Shown here one piece after another: positions 32,740 through 42,040 of a DNA stretch of 64,000 nt; the first letter of the stretch is position 1; each line of letters opens with the position of its first letter. The notes beneath the pieces are model-generated. The model saw only the letters and a list, made by a program, of their open reading frames with translations. It was not told the DNA's origin and made no database searches. The position numbers and the translations under genes were made by a program. Source of the stretch: Actinomycetes bacterium (lineage in GTDB: Bacteria > Actinomycetota > Acidimicrobiia > Acidimicrobiales > Palsa-688); NCBI GenBank assembly GCA_021850325.1, contig JAJZMF010000020.1, positions 1-64,000 on the forward strand. Reading direction: 5' to 3'.

Positions 32740-34277
32740 GGGTCGCTCCCCCACACCGGGCCCAGCCCGGGGTCGAGGAAGCAGTCGGCCAGGGCGCGGT
32801 CGAGGTTCCTGGCCCTCCAGCGCAACAGTTCCTGTGCCCGCTCCAGGGCCCGTTCAGCGGCGCCCGCCGCCCCCTCGGCCAGCAGGTCGTGGGTGTGGCC
32901 TGGGCTCTCCTCCAGGTCGAACAGCATGGGCGGCAGTACTTCGGGATCCGCTGCGAACTGGACGTACTTGGTCGACGCCGAGCGGCTGACGGCCAGCGAG
33001 CAGTGGGCGCTCGGGATGCCCAAGCGCTCCTCGGCCCAACGCTTGTGGACGTGGCGGAAGTCCCACTCGAAGTGGACGGCCGACCTCCAGTGCTCAGGGA
33101 CGTGGTCCCCTTCCACCAGGGGCATCAACGACCAGCCGTCGAACTGGCGGTCCGGCTCCAGGCCCAGCCAGTCGACGATGGTGGGCGCCAGGTCGACCGA
33201 CTCGGTGGGCACCCGGACGACAGCACCCCGTCGGCCCTCGGCCAGGTACGGGTCCCTTACCACCAGGGGCACATGGAAGCTCTCGTCCCAGTAGCCGCAC
33301 TTGTCCACCAGCCAGTGGTCCCCGCCCATCTCGCCGTGGTCACTGCTCAGCACCACGAGCGTGCTGGCGGCGAGGCCGGTCCGCTCCAGGTGGTCCAGCA
33401 GCCTGCCCAGCTGGTCGTCCACCTCGGCCTGGGCCCCGTAGTAGGTGGCCCGTAACTGGCGCCGCTCACGCTCGTCCAGAGGGGCGGCGGTGTGGGGCAG
33501 GGACATCAGCAACCGGTTGAGAGGATGGGCCGCCGCCTGGTCGGCCGGGCTCGCGTGCCCGGCAAAAGGGCCGACGTCGCGCTCGTCGTACAGGTCGTGG
33601 TAGCCGACCGGGTTGCGCCTCGGCGGATGGGGCCGGAGATAGGACAGGTGCACGAAGAAGGGCGAGGCGGCGTTCTCGTCCAGCCACCGGGTCACCTTCT
33701 CGGTCAGGAAGGCTGTGTCCGACAGCTCAGCCGGGAAGCGGGCCGGGGCCCAGGTCGAGGCGTGCTCGTCCGCCCCCGGGAAGGACATGTCCGGCTCGTA
33801 GAGCGCCAGCGGGAACGAAGGGACGTCGACGCCGTGCGCCGACAGCCACCTCCCCCACTCGGTGCCACCCTGCTCCCAGGGGTCGTTCACGACCACGTCG
33901 AAGCCGGGCAGCACACCCTCGTAGGTCATGGTGCGGGGGTCTCCCACCGGAAGGCCCCGGGGGTCGGCGCTGGTGTCGGTGTAGCCGAAGAGCACCGGCC
34001 GGTAGCCGGCCCGTCGGGCCTCGAGGGCCACATTGGTGAACCGGGTACTGAGGGGGGTGCCGTTGGTGACCGAGCGGTGGTTCTGCATGTACATGCCCGT
34101 GTACATGCACGCCCGGCTGGGCCCACAGGGGGCGGCGTTGGCCCAGTGGTCGGCGAAGGTCACCCCCTCCGCGGCCAGGCGGTCGATGTTGGGCGTGCGC
34201 ACCAGGGGGTGGCCAAGGTGGGACAGGCAGTCCCCCCTCCACTGGTCCACCGTTATGAACAGCACGTTGCGCTGCAC
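32730..34277 (-). CDS. Phosphonate monoester hydrolase / sulfatase family enzyme
   Basis: A 515-residue alkaline-phosphatase superfamily hydrolase. VLFITVDQWRGD supplies the first metal-binding Asp. NAAPCGPSRACMYTGMY holds Cys51, which in this family is converted to formylglycine, with the CxPSR sulfatase signature. LSSDHGEMGGDHWLVDKCGYWDES carries the second metal site. The pattern is closest to phosphonate monoester hydrolases (PehA type), which cleave phosphonate and phosphate esters and some sulfates. Activation needs a formylglycine-generating enzyme, not seen in the window. GTG 34277 is chosen for GAGGAGG nine bases upstream. It is followed by the overlapping HD gene. Confidence 0.85.
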   Translation of the reverse strand: MQRNVLFITVDQWRGDCLSHLGHPLVRTPNIDRLAAEGVTFADHWANAAPCGPSRACMYTGMYMQNHRSVTNGTPLSTRFTNVALEARRAGYRPVLFGYTDTSADPRGLPVGDPRTMTYEGVLPGFDVVVNDPWEQGGTEWGRWLSAHGVDVPSFPLALYEPDMSFPGADEHASTWAPARFPAELSDTAFLTEKVTRWLDENAASPFFVHLSYLRPHPPRRNPVGYHDLYDERDVGPFAGHASPADQAAAHPLNRLLMSLPHTAAPLDERERRQLRATYYGAQAEVDDQLGRLLDHLERTGLAASTLVVLSSDHGEMGGDHWLVDKCGYWDESFHVPLVVRDPYLAEGRRGAVVRVPTESVDLAPTIVDWLGLEPDRQFDGWSLMPLVEGDHVPEHWRSAVHFEWDFRHVHKRWAEERLGIPSAHCSLAVSRSASTKYVQFAADPEVLPPMLFDLEESPGHTHDLLAEGAAGAAERALERAQELLRWRARNLDRALADCFLDPGLGPVWGSDPWR

Positions 34278-34516
34278 TGAGCCGTACCTCCTCGGGGCTG
34301 GCGGGCACACGAGGCGGGGCCGGCACAGCCGGCTTCAGACGCCGACGAGCCCGTGCCGGGAGCTGGCCCCGCCCGGCTCGAGCCTCGTGAGCCGCACCCA
34401 GCAGCTGCTCGAGCGGGCTCAGGCTAATGGGGCCGACTTAACGACGGGTGAACCAGGAGCGGCCGGGACGTGCCCGGGGGGTGAAGCCGGCTCGAACGGC
34501 GGTCAGGCCAGCCCGT

Positions 34517-36673
34517 TCACGGAGCAGCGAACCCCCAGTCCTCGGCGTCCCAGCCCAGGTTGCCCACCAACGGGCCCGGGTCGACGTTCAGCAACTTGTG
34601 GCTCACGACCACGAGGTAGGGCACCTGGACGAGCGGGAGGTCGACCGCCTCGGACCAGGCCATGGCGTCAACCTGGTCCAGCGGCCCGGCCGGCTGGGAG
34701 GCGGTGCTCAGGCCGGCCAGCAACCGGTCCATGGCCGGGCTCGAGTAGTGGTCCAGGTTGCCCAGGCCCCCGGTGTGGTAGCGGGCGAACAGGTCCCAGG
34801 GGCTGCCGCCCAGCCGCCTGAGCACCAGGGCCATCTCCCAGCCGGCCGGTGGCGCCACGGCGGTGCCCGAACCGGGGTGGTCTCCGGGCACGGTCGTGCC
34901 GTAGTCCAGGGTGACCGCAATACCCAGCGCAGAGCACGCGGCGCGCACGGCCTGGGCCGCGAGCAGTGCAGTGGCGGCTGCCTGCGGCCCACCGGCCGTG
35001 GTGACCGCTGCGGCCTGGCCGCCCACCGCCCCCGTGCCCGGGGGGACGGGCGGCGGCGCAGGTACGTAGAGGGTGAGCGCCACCGGGCGACCGGCCGGTG
35101 TGCGCAACTGGCCCCCCGAGGACCGGTAGCCGGCCGCGGACAGCATCCTGGCGGCAGCCGTGGTGGCCGCCTTCCCCGTCAGGTCGTAGGCGCTGCCGTC
35201 GGCGACGTAGCCGGGGGTACCGGGCAGGTAGGCCCGGTTCTCGACAGGCGAAGGGGCAAGACCGTACGGCCCGAGCACCTGGTCGGCCAGGCCGGCCCGG
35301 TCCAGCGCGGTCATCACCGCCCGGCGCAGGACCAGGCTTGACAGCAACCCTCCTGTCTCGTTGAAGTCCAGGTCCTCGTACCAGCTGGAGGCCACCGGCG
35401 TCACGGTCGGCCCGCTCGTGGCCGAGAGCTGCTGGTAGAACTGCGGCGTGGCCCCCAGCGAGGCCACGTCCAGCTCCCCCGCGACCACGCTGTTGAGCAC
35501 CTCCGCTGAGCTCGACGTGAAGTAGAGGTTGAGAGCTGCGAGGTTCGCCGGGGTGGCCCAGTAGTGCGGGTTGCGCACCAGTTGCAGCGCGTAGCCCGGT
35601 TGCCACCCCGTCACCACATAGGGCCCGCCCGAGACGAGGTCGTCGACAGGGGCCGTGAAGCCCCGGTTGAAGCCCACCTTCTGGGCCACATGGGCCGGGA
35701 CCAGGTAGGAGAAGAGCGACCGCCAATCGGGGTCAGGGGTGAGGAAGCTGACCGTCACGGTGTAGGGGTCACCGGGCGCACCGCTCACCGAGGCGACCTT
35801 GTGGTAGCCCAGGGTGTCAGCGGCGAGATAGGGCTGGCCACCCACGTCGTGGAAGCGCAGGCGCCCCGACTGGGCCTGCCAGTTGTACTGGAAGTCCCGA
35901 TAGGTGATGGGCTGGCCGTCCGACCACACCGCCCGGGGGTTGATCTTGTAGACGACCCTCTGGGGCCGCGTGGAGACCTCGGTGGCCGACTGGAGCAGGG
36001 CCGAGTTCATGACCATGGCCCCGTTGGTGGCCTGGTCGAAGGCCGATGGCCACACCTGGGCCAGCACCTGGCGCAGCACCTGCACCGAGCCCGAAGCGAG
36101 GGCCGAGTGCAGGTTCCAGTTGACAGGCGCCGGCCCCACGGCGGCACTGGCAACGGCATCGGTGTTGTAGGGCACGGTGGCCGTGGTCGGAGGGGGCGGC
36201 GTCGTGGTCGCCGGCACCGTGCTCGCCGCAGGAGCGCTCGGTGCGCCACTCGAGGAGGCCACACCCTGTGAGCCCTGAGGGGTGCCGGTCCCCCGGGGTG
36301 CCGAGGTGGTGCCCGCCCGGGCGGGCGTGCCCGTGCTGCTGCTCGCCGTGCTGCTGCTCGCTGTGCCGGCGCCGCCAGCCGTACCGGGCGCCCGGCCCGC
36401 GACCGGAGAGGTCGGTGCGCCGGCCCGGCCCGAGCTGTTGGTGACCGTGGTGGTCGTCGTCGTGGCGGTCGTGGTGGTCACGCCGTGGGAGGTGCTCGGA
36501 GGCGGCGGCGCCTTGGGCAATTGGGCGCTGCAGGCCGCGGTGACCGCCCCCAGCACGCACAGGGCGGCCACGGCCCCGGCCCATTGTCGCGGGGACCGGC
36601 CCGACCACCCACCGGCGGCCGTCCGGGCGGCGGCGCCACGGCCGGGTCGAGCGGGCCTGGCGGCTTCAGTCAA
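34517..36673 (-). CDS. Family 5 solute-binding lipoprotein
   Basis: A 718-residue extracellular binding protein. A lipobox (LCVLGAVTAAC) near residue 45 predicts membrane anchoring. A Thr/Ser/Pro/Ala-rich linker of ~120 residues then leads to the SBP_bac_5 domain (VVYKINPRAVWSDGQPITYRDFQYNW, GPYVVTGW, YEDLDFNETGGLLSSLVLRRAV). These proteins bind peptides, nickel chelates or similar. No permease genes follow directly; the adjacent genes are an exporter and, beyond it, the dipeptide importer, which it might serve. The TTG start at 36673 overlaps the exporter stop by eight bases; the exact start is uncertain. Confidence 0.86.
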   Translation of the reverse strand: MTEAARPARPGRGAAARTAAGGWSGRSPRQWAGAVAALCVLGAVTAACSAQLPKAPPPPSTSHGVTTTTATTTTTTVTNSSGRAGAPTSPVAGRAPGTAGGAGTASSSTASSSTGTPARAGTTSAPRGTGTPQGSQGVASSSGAPSAPAASTVPATTTPPPPTTATVPYNTDAVASAAVGPAPVNWNLHSALASGSVQVLRQVLAQVWPSAFDQATNGAMVMNSALLQSATEVSTRPQRVVYKINPRAVWSDGQPITYRDFQYNWQAQSGRLRFHDVGGQPYLAADTLGYHKVASVSGAPGDPYTVTVSFLTPDPDWRSLFSYLVPAHVAQKVGFNRGFTAPVDDLVSGGPYVVTGWQPGYALQLVRNPHYWATPANLAALNLYFTSSSAEVLNSVVAGELDVASLGATPQFYQQLSATSGPTVTPVASSWYEDLDFNETGGLLSSLVLRRAVMTALDRAGLADQVLGPYGLAPSPVENRAYLPGTPGYVADGSAYDLTGKAATTAAARMLSAAGYRSSGGQLRTPAGRPVALTLYVPAPPPVPPGTGAVGGQAAAVTTAGGPQAAATALLAAQAVRAACSALGIAVTLDYGTTVPGDHPGSGTAVAPPAGWEMALVLRRLGGSPWDLFARYHTGGLGNLDHYSSPAMDRLLAGLSTASQPAGPLDQVDAMAWSEAVDLPLVQVPYLVVVSHKLLNVDPGPLVGNLGWDAEDWGFAAP

Positions 36674-37697
36674 GGTGGCTTACCGTACCACCAGCACCTA
36701 CGGGGCCCGCCTCGCCGACTGCCCCGTCCAGGCAGACGCTCCCGCGCCCGCCAGGGACCTCCACCGCCTCAGCCCCCACCAGTCTGCCTTCGACCGTCGA
36801 CAAAGGGGGGGCACCGGAGCGCAATGGCCTGGTGGCCAGGAAGGACCCGGCCAGCACGAGCAGGAAGCCCACTGCGCTGGCCGGGCCGAAGTGCTCGCCC
36901 AGCACCGAGACACCGAGAACCACCGCCACCGCCGGGTTCAGGTAGGTGACGACGGTCGCCCGCATGGCCCCCACCTCGCCCACCAGGGCGAACATGGTCG
37001 TGAAGGCCACGGCGGTGCACAGCACGGTGAGCCCGGCCATCGACCAGACGGCCCCGGCAGAGACCGGTCGGGCCGGCCACTGGAGGACGGCGAAGGGCGT
37101 GTAGGCCAGCGCGCACAGGGCCAGGGAAGCCGCGACCACGCTGACCCCGGGCAGGTCCGAGAGGTGGCGGCCGAGGATCCAGGGCCCCAGGGCATAACCG
37201 GCCACCACGACCAGGAACGAGCTTGCCGCCAGCCAGTCGGAACCTCCGACATCGAAGCCCACCAGGGACGCGACGCCCACGATGCCCAAGCCCAACCCGG
37301 CCAGCCGGCGCCGGTCGAGGTGGTCGGTCCCCGCCACCCGGGCGATCAATGCTCCGGCAATGGGCACCGCCGCCACCAGCAGCCCGGCCAGGGAGCTCGT
37401 CACCTTCTTCTCGGCATCGAAGAGCAGCCACCAGGGTGCCCCGATCTCGACGGCGGTGTAGACAACGAGAGGCTTCCAGTGGCGGGCCAGCGACCGCCAG
37501 GCCGGCCCCCCCGGGCCGCCCGCCCGCGACCGGTTCTCCCGCAGCACCAGGGGCGCCAGCAGCAGAGCGCCCCCTGCTGTACGCACGAAGACCAGGAAGC
37601 CAGGGCTGACCTCCCTCACCGACACCCGGATCAGCAGGTAGGGCAGTCCCCAGATGAGGCTGAGAGCGCAGAAGAGGAACCAGCCTCGGCGCGTCAT
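36666..37697 (-). CDS. EamA/DMT superfamily transporter
   Basis: A 343-residue membrane protein with two EamA repeats and about ten spans. The first repeat starts GWFLFCALSLIWGLPYLLIRV and includes ALLLAPLV and VVYTAVEIGAPWWLL; the second includes LTVLCTAVAFTTMFALVG, YLNPAVAVVLGVSVLGEHFGPAS. The C-terminal ~50 residues are a soluble tail. DMT proteins export amino acids, metabolites or drugs; the substrate is not readable. Start ATG at 37697. It overlaps the lipoprotein gene and probably forms a two-gene operon with it. Confidence 0.87.
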   Translation of the reverse strand: MTRRGWFLFCALSLIWGLPYLLIRVSVREVSPGFLVFVRTAGGALLLAPLVLRENRSRAGGPGGPAWRSLARHWKPLVVYTAVEIGAPWWLLFDAEKKVTSSLAGLLVAAVPIAGALIARVAGTDHLDRRRLAGLGLGIVGVASLVGFDVGGSDWLAASSFLVVVAGYALGPWILGRHLSDLPGVSVVAASLALCALAYTPFAVLQWPARPVSAGAVWSMAGLTVLCTAVAFTTMFALVGEVGAMRATVVTYLNPAVAVVLGVSVLGEHFGPASAVGFLLVLAGSFLATRPLRSGAPPLSTVEGRLVGAEAVEVPGGRGSVCLDGAVGEAGPVGAGGTVSHLD

Positions 37698-37802
37698 TCA
37701 GGCGCCCTGGCTGCTGAGGGTGAACATGGCTGTCCCATCTGACGACCTCGGCCCGGCACCAGGACGGGCCCTGAGCGCAGTGGCCGAGGGCAACTACGGA
37801 AG

Positions 37803-40034
37803 CTAGGCGACCCCGACCGGTACCGGCGGCTCGGCCGGGTCCTGCAGCGGGTAGAAACAGGCCGCCTGGTGACGGCCGCCGAAGGAGGTCAGGGCCGGCT
37901 CCTCCTGCGCGCACCGTTCCTGGGCCTTGGGGCACCTGGTGCGGAACGGGCACCCCGAGGGCGGGTTGATGGGTGAGGGGAGCTCGCCGCTGATGGGGAT
38001 GCGCTGGCGCCGGCGCTGCAGGGTCGGGTTGGGCACCGGGATGGCGCCGATCAGGCCCGCTGTGTAGGGGTGGGCAGGGCGGGAGTAGATGTCTTCGCCG
38101 GTGCCGATCTCCACCAGCTTGCCCAGGTACATGACGGCGATGCGGTCCGCCAGGTAGCGCACCACCGACAGGTCGTGGGAGATGAACACATAGGAGAGCC
38201 CGTGCGCTGCCTGCAACCTCTTCATGAGGTTGAGGATCTGAGAGCGTATCGAGACGTCCAGGGCGGACACAGGCTCGTCCGTGACTATCAACCTCGGGTT
38301 GAGGGCGAGCGCCCGGGCGAGCCCGATGCGCTGGCGCTGGCCTCCGGAGAACTCGTGGGGGTAGAGCTCGACGGCGTGGGGCGGCAGGCCGACCTCCTTG
38401 AGCAGGGCCGCCACCCGGTCGCGCTGCTCAGCCGGCGACCCGGTACCCTGCACCGCCAGGGGCTCCCGCACGATCGTGCCCACCCTCATGCGGGGGTCGA
38501 GCGATGCATAAGGGTCCTGGAACATGAGGGCCAGGTCCCGGTGCTGGCGGCGCAGCTGACTGCCCTTGAGCTGGGTGAGGTCGACGCCGTCGAAGAGCAC
38601 CGCACCCGAGGTGGGCCGCTCCAGGCCCACGATCATCCGGCCCAGGGTGGACTTGCCGCACCCCGATTCCCCCACCACGCCCAGGGTCTCACCCCGGGCC
38701 ACCTGGAGGTCGACCCCGCGCACAGCCTGCACGGCACCGATCTTTCGTTGGAGCACCGCGCCCGCCGTGACCGGGTACTCCTTGCGTACCGCCCGCAGCT
38801 CGAGGATGGGCGCCTGCTCCTTGCCGTTCGTCGTCCCGGGGGCGGGGGCGGCCGGCAGCGCAGCCGCGCCCCCCGCACCCTGTGCCTCGCTCCCCGCTCG
38901 CACTGCACCGTCTCCGGCGCCCGGGGCCGTCGTCGGGCCTCCCGGCGGCACGACAGCAGGCGACGGGGCGGGGGCGGTCGGCACCCGGGCGCCGTCCGGG
39001 CCGGCGGGGGCGGCCCCGTCAGCCGCCTCACCGAGATCACCGCCGGTACCGGCTATCTCGGTCACGGCCCGGCTGACCGGGTGGAAGCAGGCGTAGGAGT
39101 GCCCGGGCTCGGTACCGCCCAGCACCGGCTCCTCGGTCCGGCAGGTCTCTGTGGCGTAGCGGCAACGGGGGCTGAACCGACAGGCCACGAGCGTCCGGCT
39201 GAGGTCGGGCGGGATCCCGGGTATGGCGTACAGCCGCTGGTCCTTGTCCTGGTCGAGCTGGGGTATGGAGGCCAGGAGAGCCTCGGTGTAGGGATGGTGG
39301 ACGTTGTTGAAGAGCTCCTCGGTGCCCGCCGCCTCGACCACCTTGCCCGCGTACATCACCATGGTCCGGTCGACGTGGCCGGCGATGACGCCCATGTCGT
39401 GGGTGATGAGCAGTATGGCCATCCCCAGCCGGGACTTGAGGTCGTCCAGCAGGGTCAGGATCTGGGCCTGGATGGTGACGTCCAGAGCCGTGGTCGGCTC
39501 GTCGGCGATGAGGAGCTTGGGCTCGCAGGCCAGGGCCATGGCGATCATCACCCTCTGGCGCAGCCCGCCCGAGAGCTGGTGGGGGTAGTCGTTGATGCGC
39601 TCGCGGGGGTTGGGCAGGCCCACCAGGCCCAGGACCTCCGCCGCCCTGTCCAGGCCGGCCTTCTTGGTGACTCCCCGGTGCAGGACGACGCTCTCGGCGA
39701 TCTGGCGCCCCACCGTCATGGTGGGGTTGAGCGAGGTCATCGGGTCCTGGAAGATCATCCCGATCTCGTTGCCCCGCACCCTGCGGATCTCGTTGTCGTC
39801 GAGCGCCGTCAGGTCCCGGCCGTCGAGCCTGATCCTCCCCCCGACCACCCGGCCCCCGGGAGGCAGCAGCCTCATGATGGACGAGGCGGTCATGGTCTTG
39901 CCGCAACCCGACTCCCCCACCAGGCCCACGGTCTCGCCCTGGTTGACGGTGAGGCTCACCCCGTCCACCGCCCGCACCACACGGGTGCGCAGCTGGACAT
40001 AGGTCTTCAGGTCTTCGATCTCTAGGAGGCTCAT
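37803..40034 (-). CDS. Fused DppD-DppF oligopeptide ABC ATPase
   Basis: A 743-residue chain with two complete ATPase modules. Module 1 (residues ~1-330): [56 protein letters not shown], and the C-terminal Cys cluster typical of oligopeptide ATPases ([14 protein letters not shown]). A ~95-residue Ala/Gly/Pro linker follows. Module 2: [56 protein letters not shown], then [14 protein letters not shown]. Usually these are two genes. ATG 40034 is preferred, since [10 protein letters not shown] is the usual family start; GTG 40115 would overlap DppC. It energises the importer encoded immediately upstream. Confidence 0.9.
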   Translation of the reverse strand: MSLLEIEDLKTYVQLRTRVVRAVDGVSLTVNQGETVGLVGESGCGKTMTASSIMRLLPPGGRVVGGRIRLDGRDLTALDDNEIRRVRGNEIGMIFQDPMTSLNPTMTVGRQIAESVVLHRGVTKKAGLDRAAEVLGLVGLPNPRERINDYPHQLSGGLRQRVMIAMALACEPKLLIADEPTTALDVTIQAQILTLLDDLKSRLGMAILLITHDMGVIAGHVDRTMVMYAGKVVEAAGTEELFNNVHHPYTEALLASIPQLDQDKDQRLYAIPGIPPDLSRTLVACRFSPRCRYATETCRTEEPVLGGTEPGHSYACFHPVSRAVTEIAGTGGDLGEAADGAAPAGPDGARVPTAPAPSPAVVPPGGPTTAPGAGDGAVRAGSEAQGAGGAAALPAAPAPGTTNGKEQAPILELRAVRKEYPVTAGAVLQRKIGAVQAVRGVDLQVARGETLGVVGESGCGKSTLGRMIVGLERPTSGAVLFDGVDLTQLKGSQLRRQHRDLALMFQDPYASLDPRMRVGTIVREPLAVQGTGSPAEQRDRVAALLKEVGLPPHAVELYPHEFSGGQRQRIGLARALALNPRLIVTDEPVSALDVSIRSQILNLMKRLQAAHGLSYVFISHDLSVVRYLADRIAVMYLGKLVEIGTGEDIYSRPAHPYTAGLIGAIPVPNPTLQRRRQRIPISGELPSPINPPSGCPFRTRCPKAQERCAQEEPALTSFGGRHQAACFYPLQDPAEPPVPVGVA

Positions 40035-40080
40035 TGGCTCTGTAGGTCCGTCACTGTTCTCGGTCTGGGTCTGGTCCGGC

Positions 40081-41049
40081 TCAACGCTCCTGGAGCCGGA
40101 CCTCGAAGGCGTCACGCAGGGCGTCGCCCATGAAGTTGAAGGCCACCACGATGAGCACGATGGCGACGAGGGGCGGGTAGACCTGCCACCAGTAGCCGTC
40201 GGAGAGGAAGTTGATGCCCTGGGAGAGCATGCCGCCCCAGGTGGCGGTGGGCGGGGGGAGGGAGAAGCCGAGGTACTGCAGGACAGCCAGGACCAGGATG
40301 GCGTCGGCCACCTGGAACGTGGCGTTGACGATGATCGTGCCGATGGTGTTGGGGATGATGTGGCGGAACACGACCCGGCGCGACTTGCCCCCCATGACCT
40401 TCACCGCCTGCACGTAGTCCCTGGTCCGCAGGGAGAGCGTCTCACCTCGGACCAGACGGGCCGGTGCCAACCAGGACAGGCCGCCCAGCACGGCGATCAG
40501 CAGCCAGGTGCTGGGGGTCACCAGGGTGGCCACAAAGATGAAGAGGAAGACGATGGGCACGGCCAGCAGGATGTCGACCACCCGCATCATCACCGCGTCG
40601 ACGACCTTGCCGAAGTACCCGGCAATGGCCCCGTAGACGACGCCGGTGATGGTGGCGAGCAGCGCCACCGCCAGTCCGATCTCAATAGAGCTCTGCCCAC
40701 CGACCATCAACCGGCCCAGGATGTCGTAGCCGTTGTTGTCGGTGCCGAGCGGGTGGCTGCCGGAGGGGCCCAGGTTGCTGGCCATGATGTTGGTGTTGAC
40801 CTGGTCCGTCCGGTAGACGAGGGGCCCGACGAAGCAGAACAGCACCAGCAGGACGACGATGGCCACGCCGATCACGGCCAGCTTGTTGCGGGTGAACGTC
40901 CGCAGGACCAGACGGAAGGCGCTGCCCTGGCTGTAGACCTCGCCCCCCTCGACGCCCGGCGCCGAGGCTGGCGGCCCGGGGACGGTGCCGGCCGGAGCGG
41001 CCGTGGTGGCCGGCACCGGCTCCTCGGTCAGCCCGCCCATGGGCCGCAT
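40081..41049 (-). CDS. dppC: Oligopeptide ABC permease (DppC-type)
   Basis: A 322-residue permease with the extended N-terminus typical of DppC/OppC. After ~50 residues come the first span (VIGVAIVVLLVLFCFVGPLV), the HPLGTDNNGYDILGRLM motif, four to five more spans and the coupling loop YVQAVKVMGGKSRRVVFRHIIPN. ATG 41049 overlaps the DppB stop (TGATG). It forms the channel with DppB. Confidence 0.92.
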   Translation of the reverse strand: MRPMGGLTEEPVPATTAAPAGTVPGPPASAPGVEGGEVYSQGSAFRLVLRTFTRNKLAVIGVAIVVLLVLFCFVGPLVYRTDQVNTNIMASNLGPSGSHPLGTDNNGYDILGRLMVGGQSSIEIGLAVALLATITGVVYGAIAGYFGKVVDAVMMRVVDILLAVPIVFLFIFVATLVTPSTWLLIAVLGGLSWLAPARLVRGETLSLRTRDYVQAVKVMGGKSRRVVFRHIIPNTIGTIIVNATFQVADAILVLAVLQYLGFSLPPPTATWGGMLSQGINFLSDGYWWQVYPPLVAIVLIVVAFNFMGDALRDAFEVRLQER

Positions 41050-42002
41050 CAGTAGCGCACCCGGGGGTCGAGGACGGCGTAAGCGATGTCGGCCAGCAGG
41101 TTGCCGAGCACGGTGGCGCAACCGACGAGCACGGTGATGCCCAGCATGACCGGGAAGTCGTAGGTCGTGGCGGCGTTGAAGTACTCGAGCCCCAGCCCCT
41201 GGAAGTTGAAGAGCTGCTCCACCACCAGGCCTGCGGTGAGCACGGCCGGGAGGGACAGGCCCACCAGCGTCGTCACCGGCACGAGCGAGTTGCGCAGCAG
41301 GTGCCGCCAGAGGACAGCGCGCTCGGAGAGGCCCTTGGCCCGGGCGGTCCGTATGTAGTCCTGCGCCAGGTTGTCGATGGCTGCCGAGCGCATGTACCGG
41401 GAGAAGAGGGCGTAGGTCACCAGGGTCAGGGTGGCCACGGGGAGCACCAGGCCGGCGGGGTGGGCCAGCATGGCCCCCACGGTCGAGCCCTGTGGTGCGT
41501 TGGCCGGGAGGGCCTTGATGGCGATCGAGAAGGCCGCCACCAGGAGCAGGCCCAGGGCGTACGAGGGCATTGAGTAGAGCACGAACGCCGTGGCCGTGCC
41601 GGCGTAGTCGAAGGCGCGGTTGCGCTTGACCGCCTGGGCCACGCCCACGGGGACGGCGATCAGCACCGCCAGGACCAGCGAAGTGCCCACCAGCATCACG
41701 TCCCGGGGCAGGTCGCTGGCGATTATGGCGTCCACACTGCGGTTCTGTTTGTAGGAGAAGCCCAGGTTGCCGTGGAGCAGGTGGTCCAGGAAGACCCAGT
41801 ACTGGTACCACACCGGGCTGTCGAAACCGTTCTCACGGTTGAAGGCGTTGATCTGCACCTGGTTCGCCCGGGCACCCAGGATGGCACGGGCGATCCCACC
41901 GGGGATGAGGTGCTCCAGCCCGAAGACGATCACAGTCACCCCGAGGACGACTACGACTGCCTGGGCCAGGCGGCGGGCTATGTAGCCGGCCACCGGGAGC
42001 AC
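41049..42002 (-). CDS. dppB: Oligopeptide ABC permease (DppB-type)
   Basis: A 317-residue permease. The N-terminus IARRLAQAVVVVLGVTVIVFGL is the typical first span, followed by QYWVFLDHLLHGNLGFSYKQ, and the coupling loop DYIRTARAKGLSERAVLWRH. About six spans are present. The start is GTG 42002, 38 bases after the binding-protein gene. It forms the translocation pore with DppC. Confidence 0.92.
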   Translation of the reverse strand: MLPVAGYIARRLAQAVVVVLGVTVIVFGLEHLIPGGIARAILGARANQVQINAFNRENGFDSPVWYQYWVFLDHLLHGNLGFSYKQNRSVDAIIASDLPRDVMLVGTSLVLAVLIAVPVGVAQAVKRNRAFDYAGTATAFVLYSMPSYALGLLLVAAFSIAIKALPANAPQGSTVGAMLAHPAGLVLPVATLTLVTYALFSRYMRSAAIDNLAQDYIRTARAKGLSERAVLWRHLLRNSLVPVTTLVGLSLPAVLTAGLVVEQLFNFQGLGLEYFNAATTYDFPVMLGITVLVGCATVLGNLLADIAYAVLDPRVRY

Positions 42003-42040
42003 CTCATCTCGGTCATCTGCTTACACGGCTCCCTGTGCGG

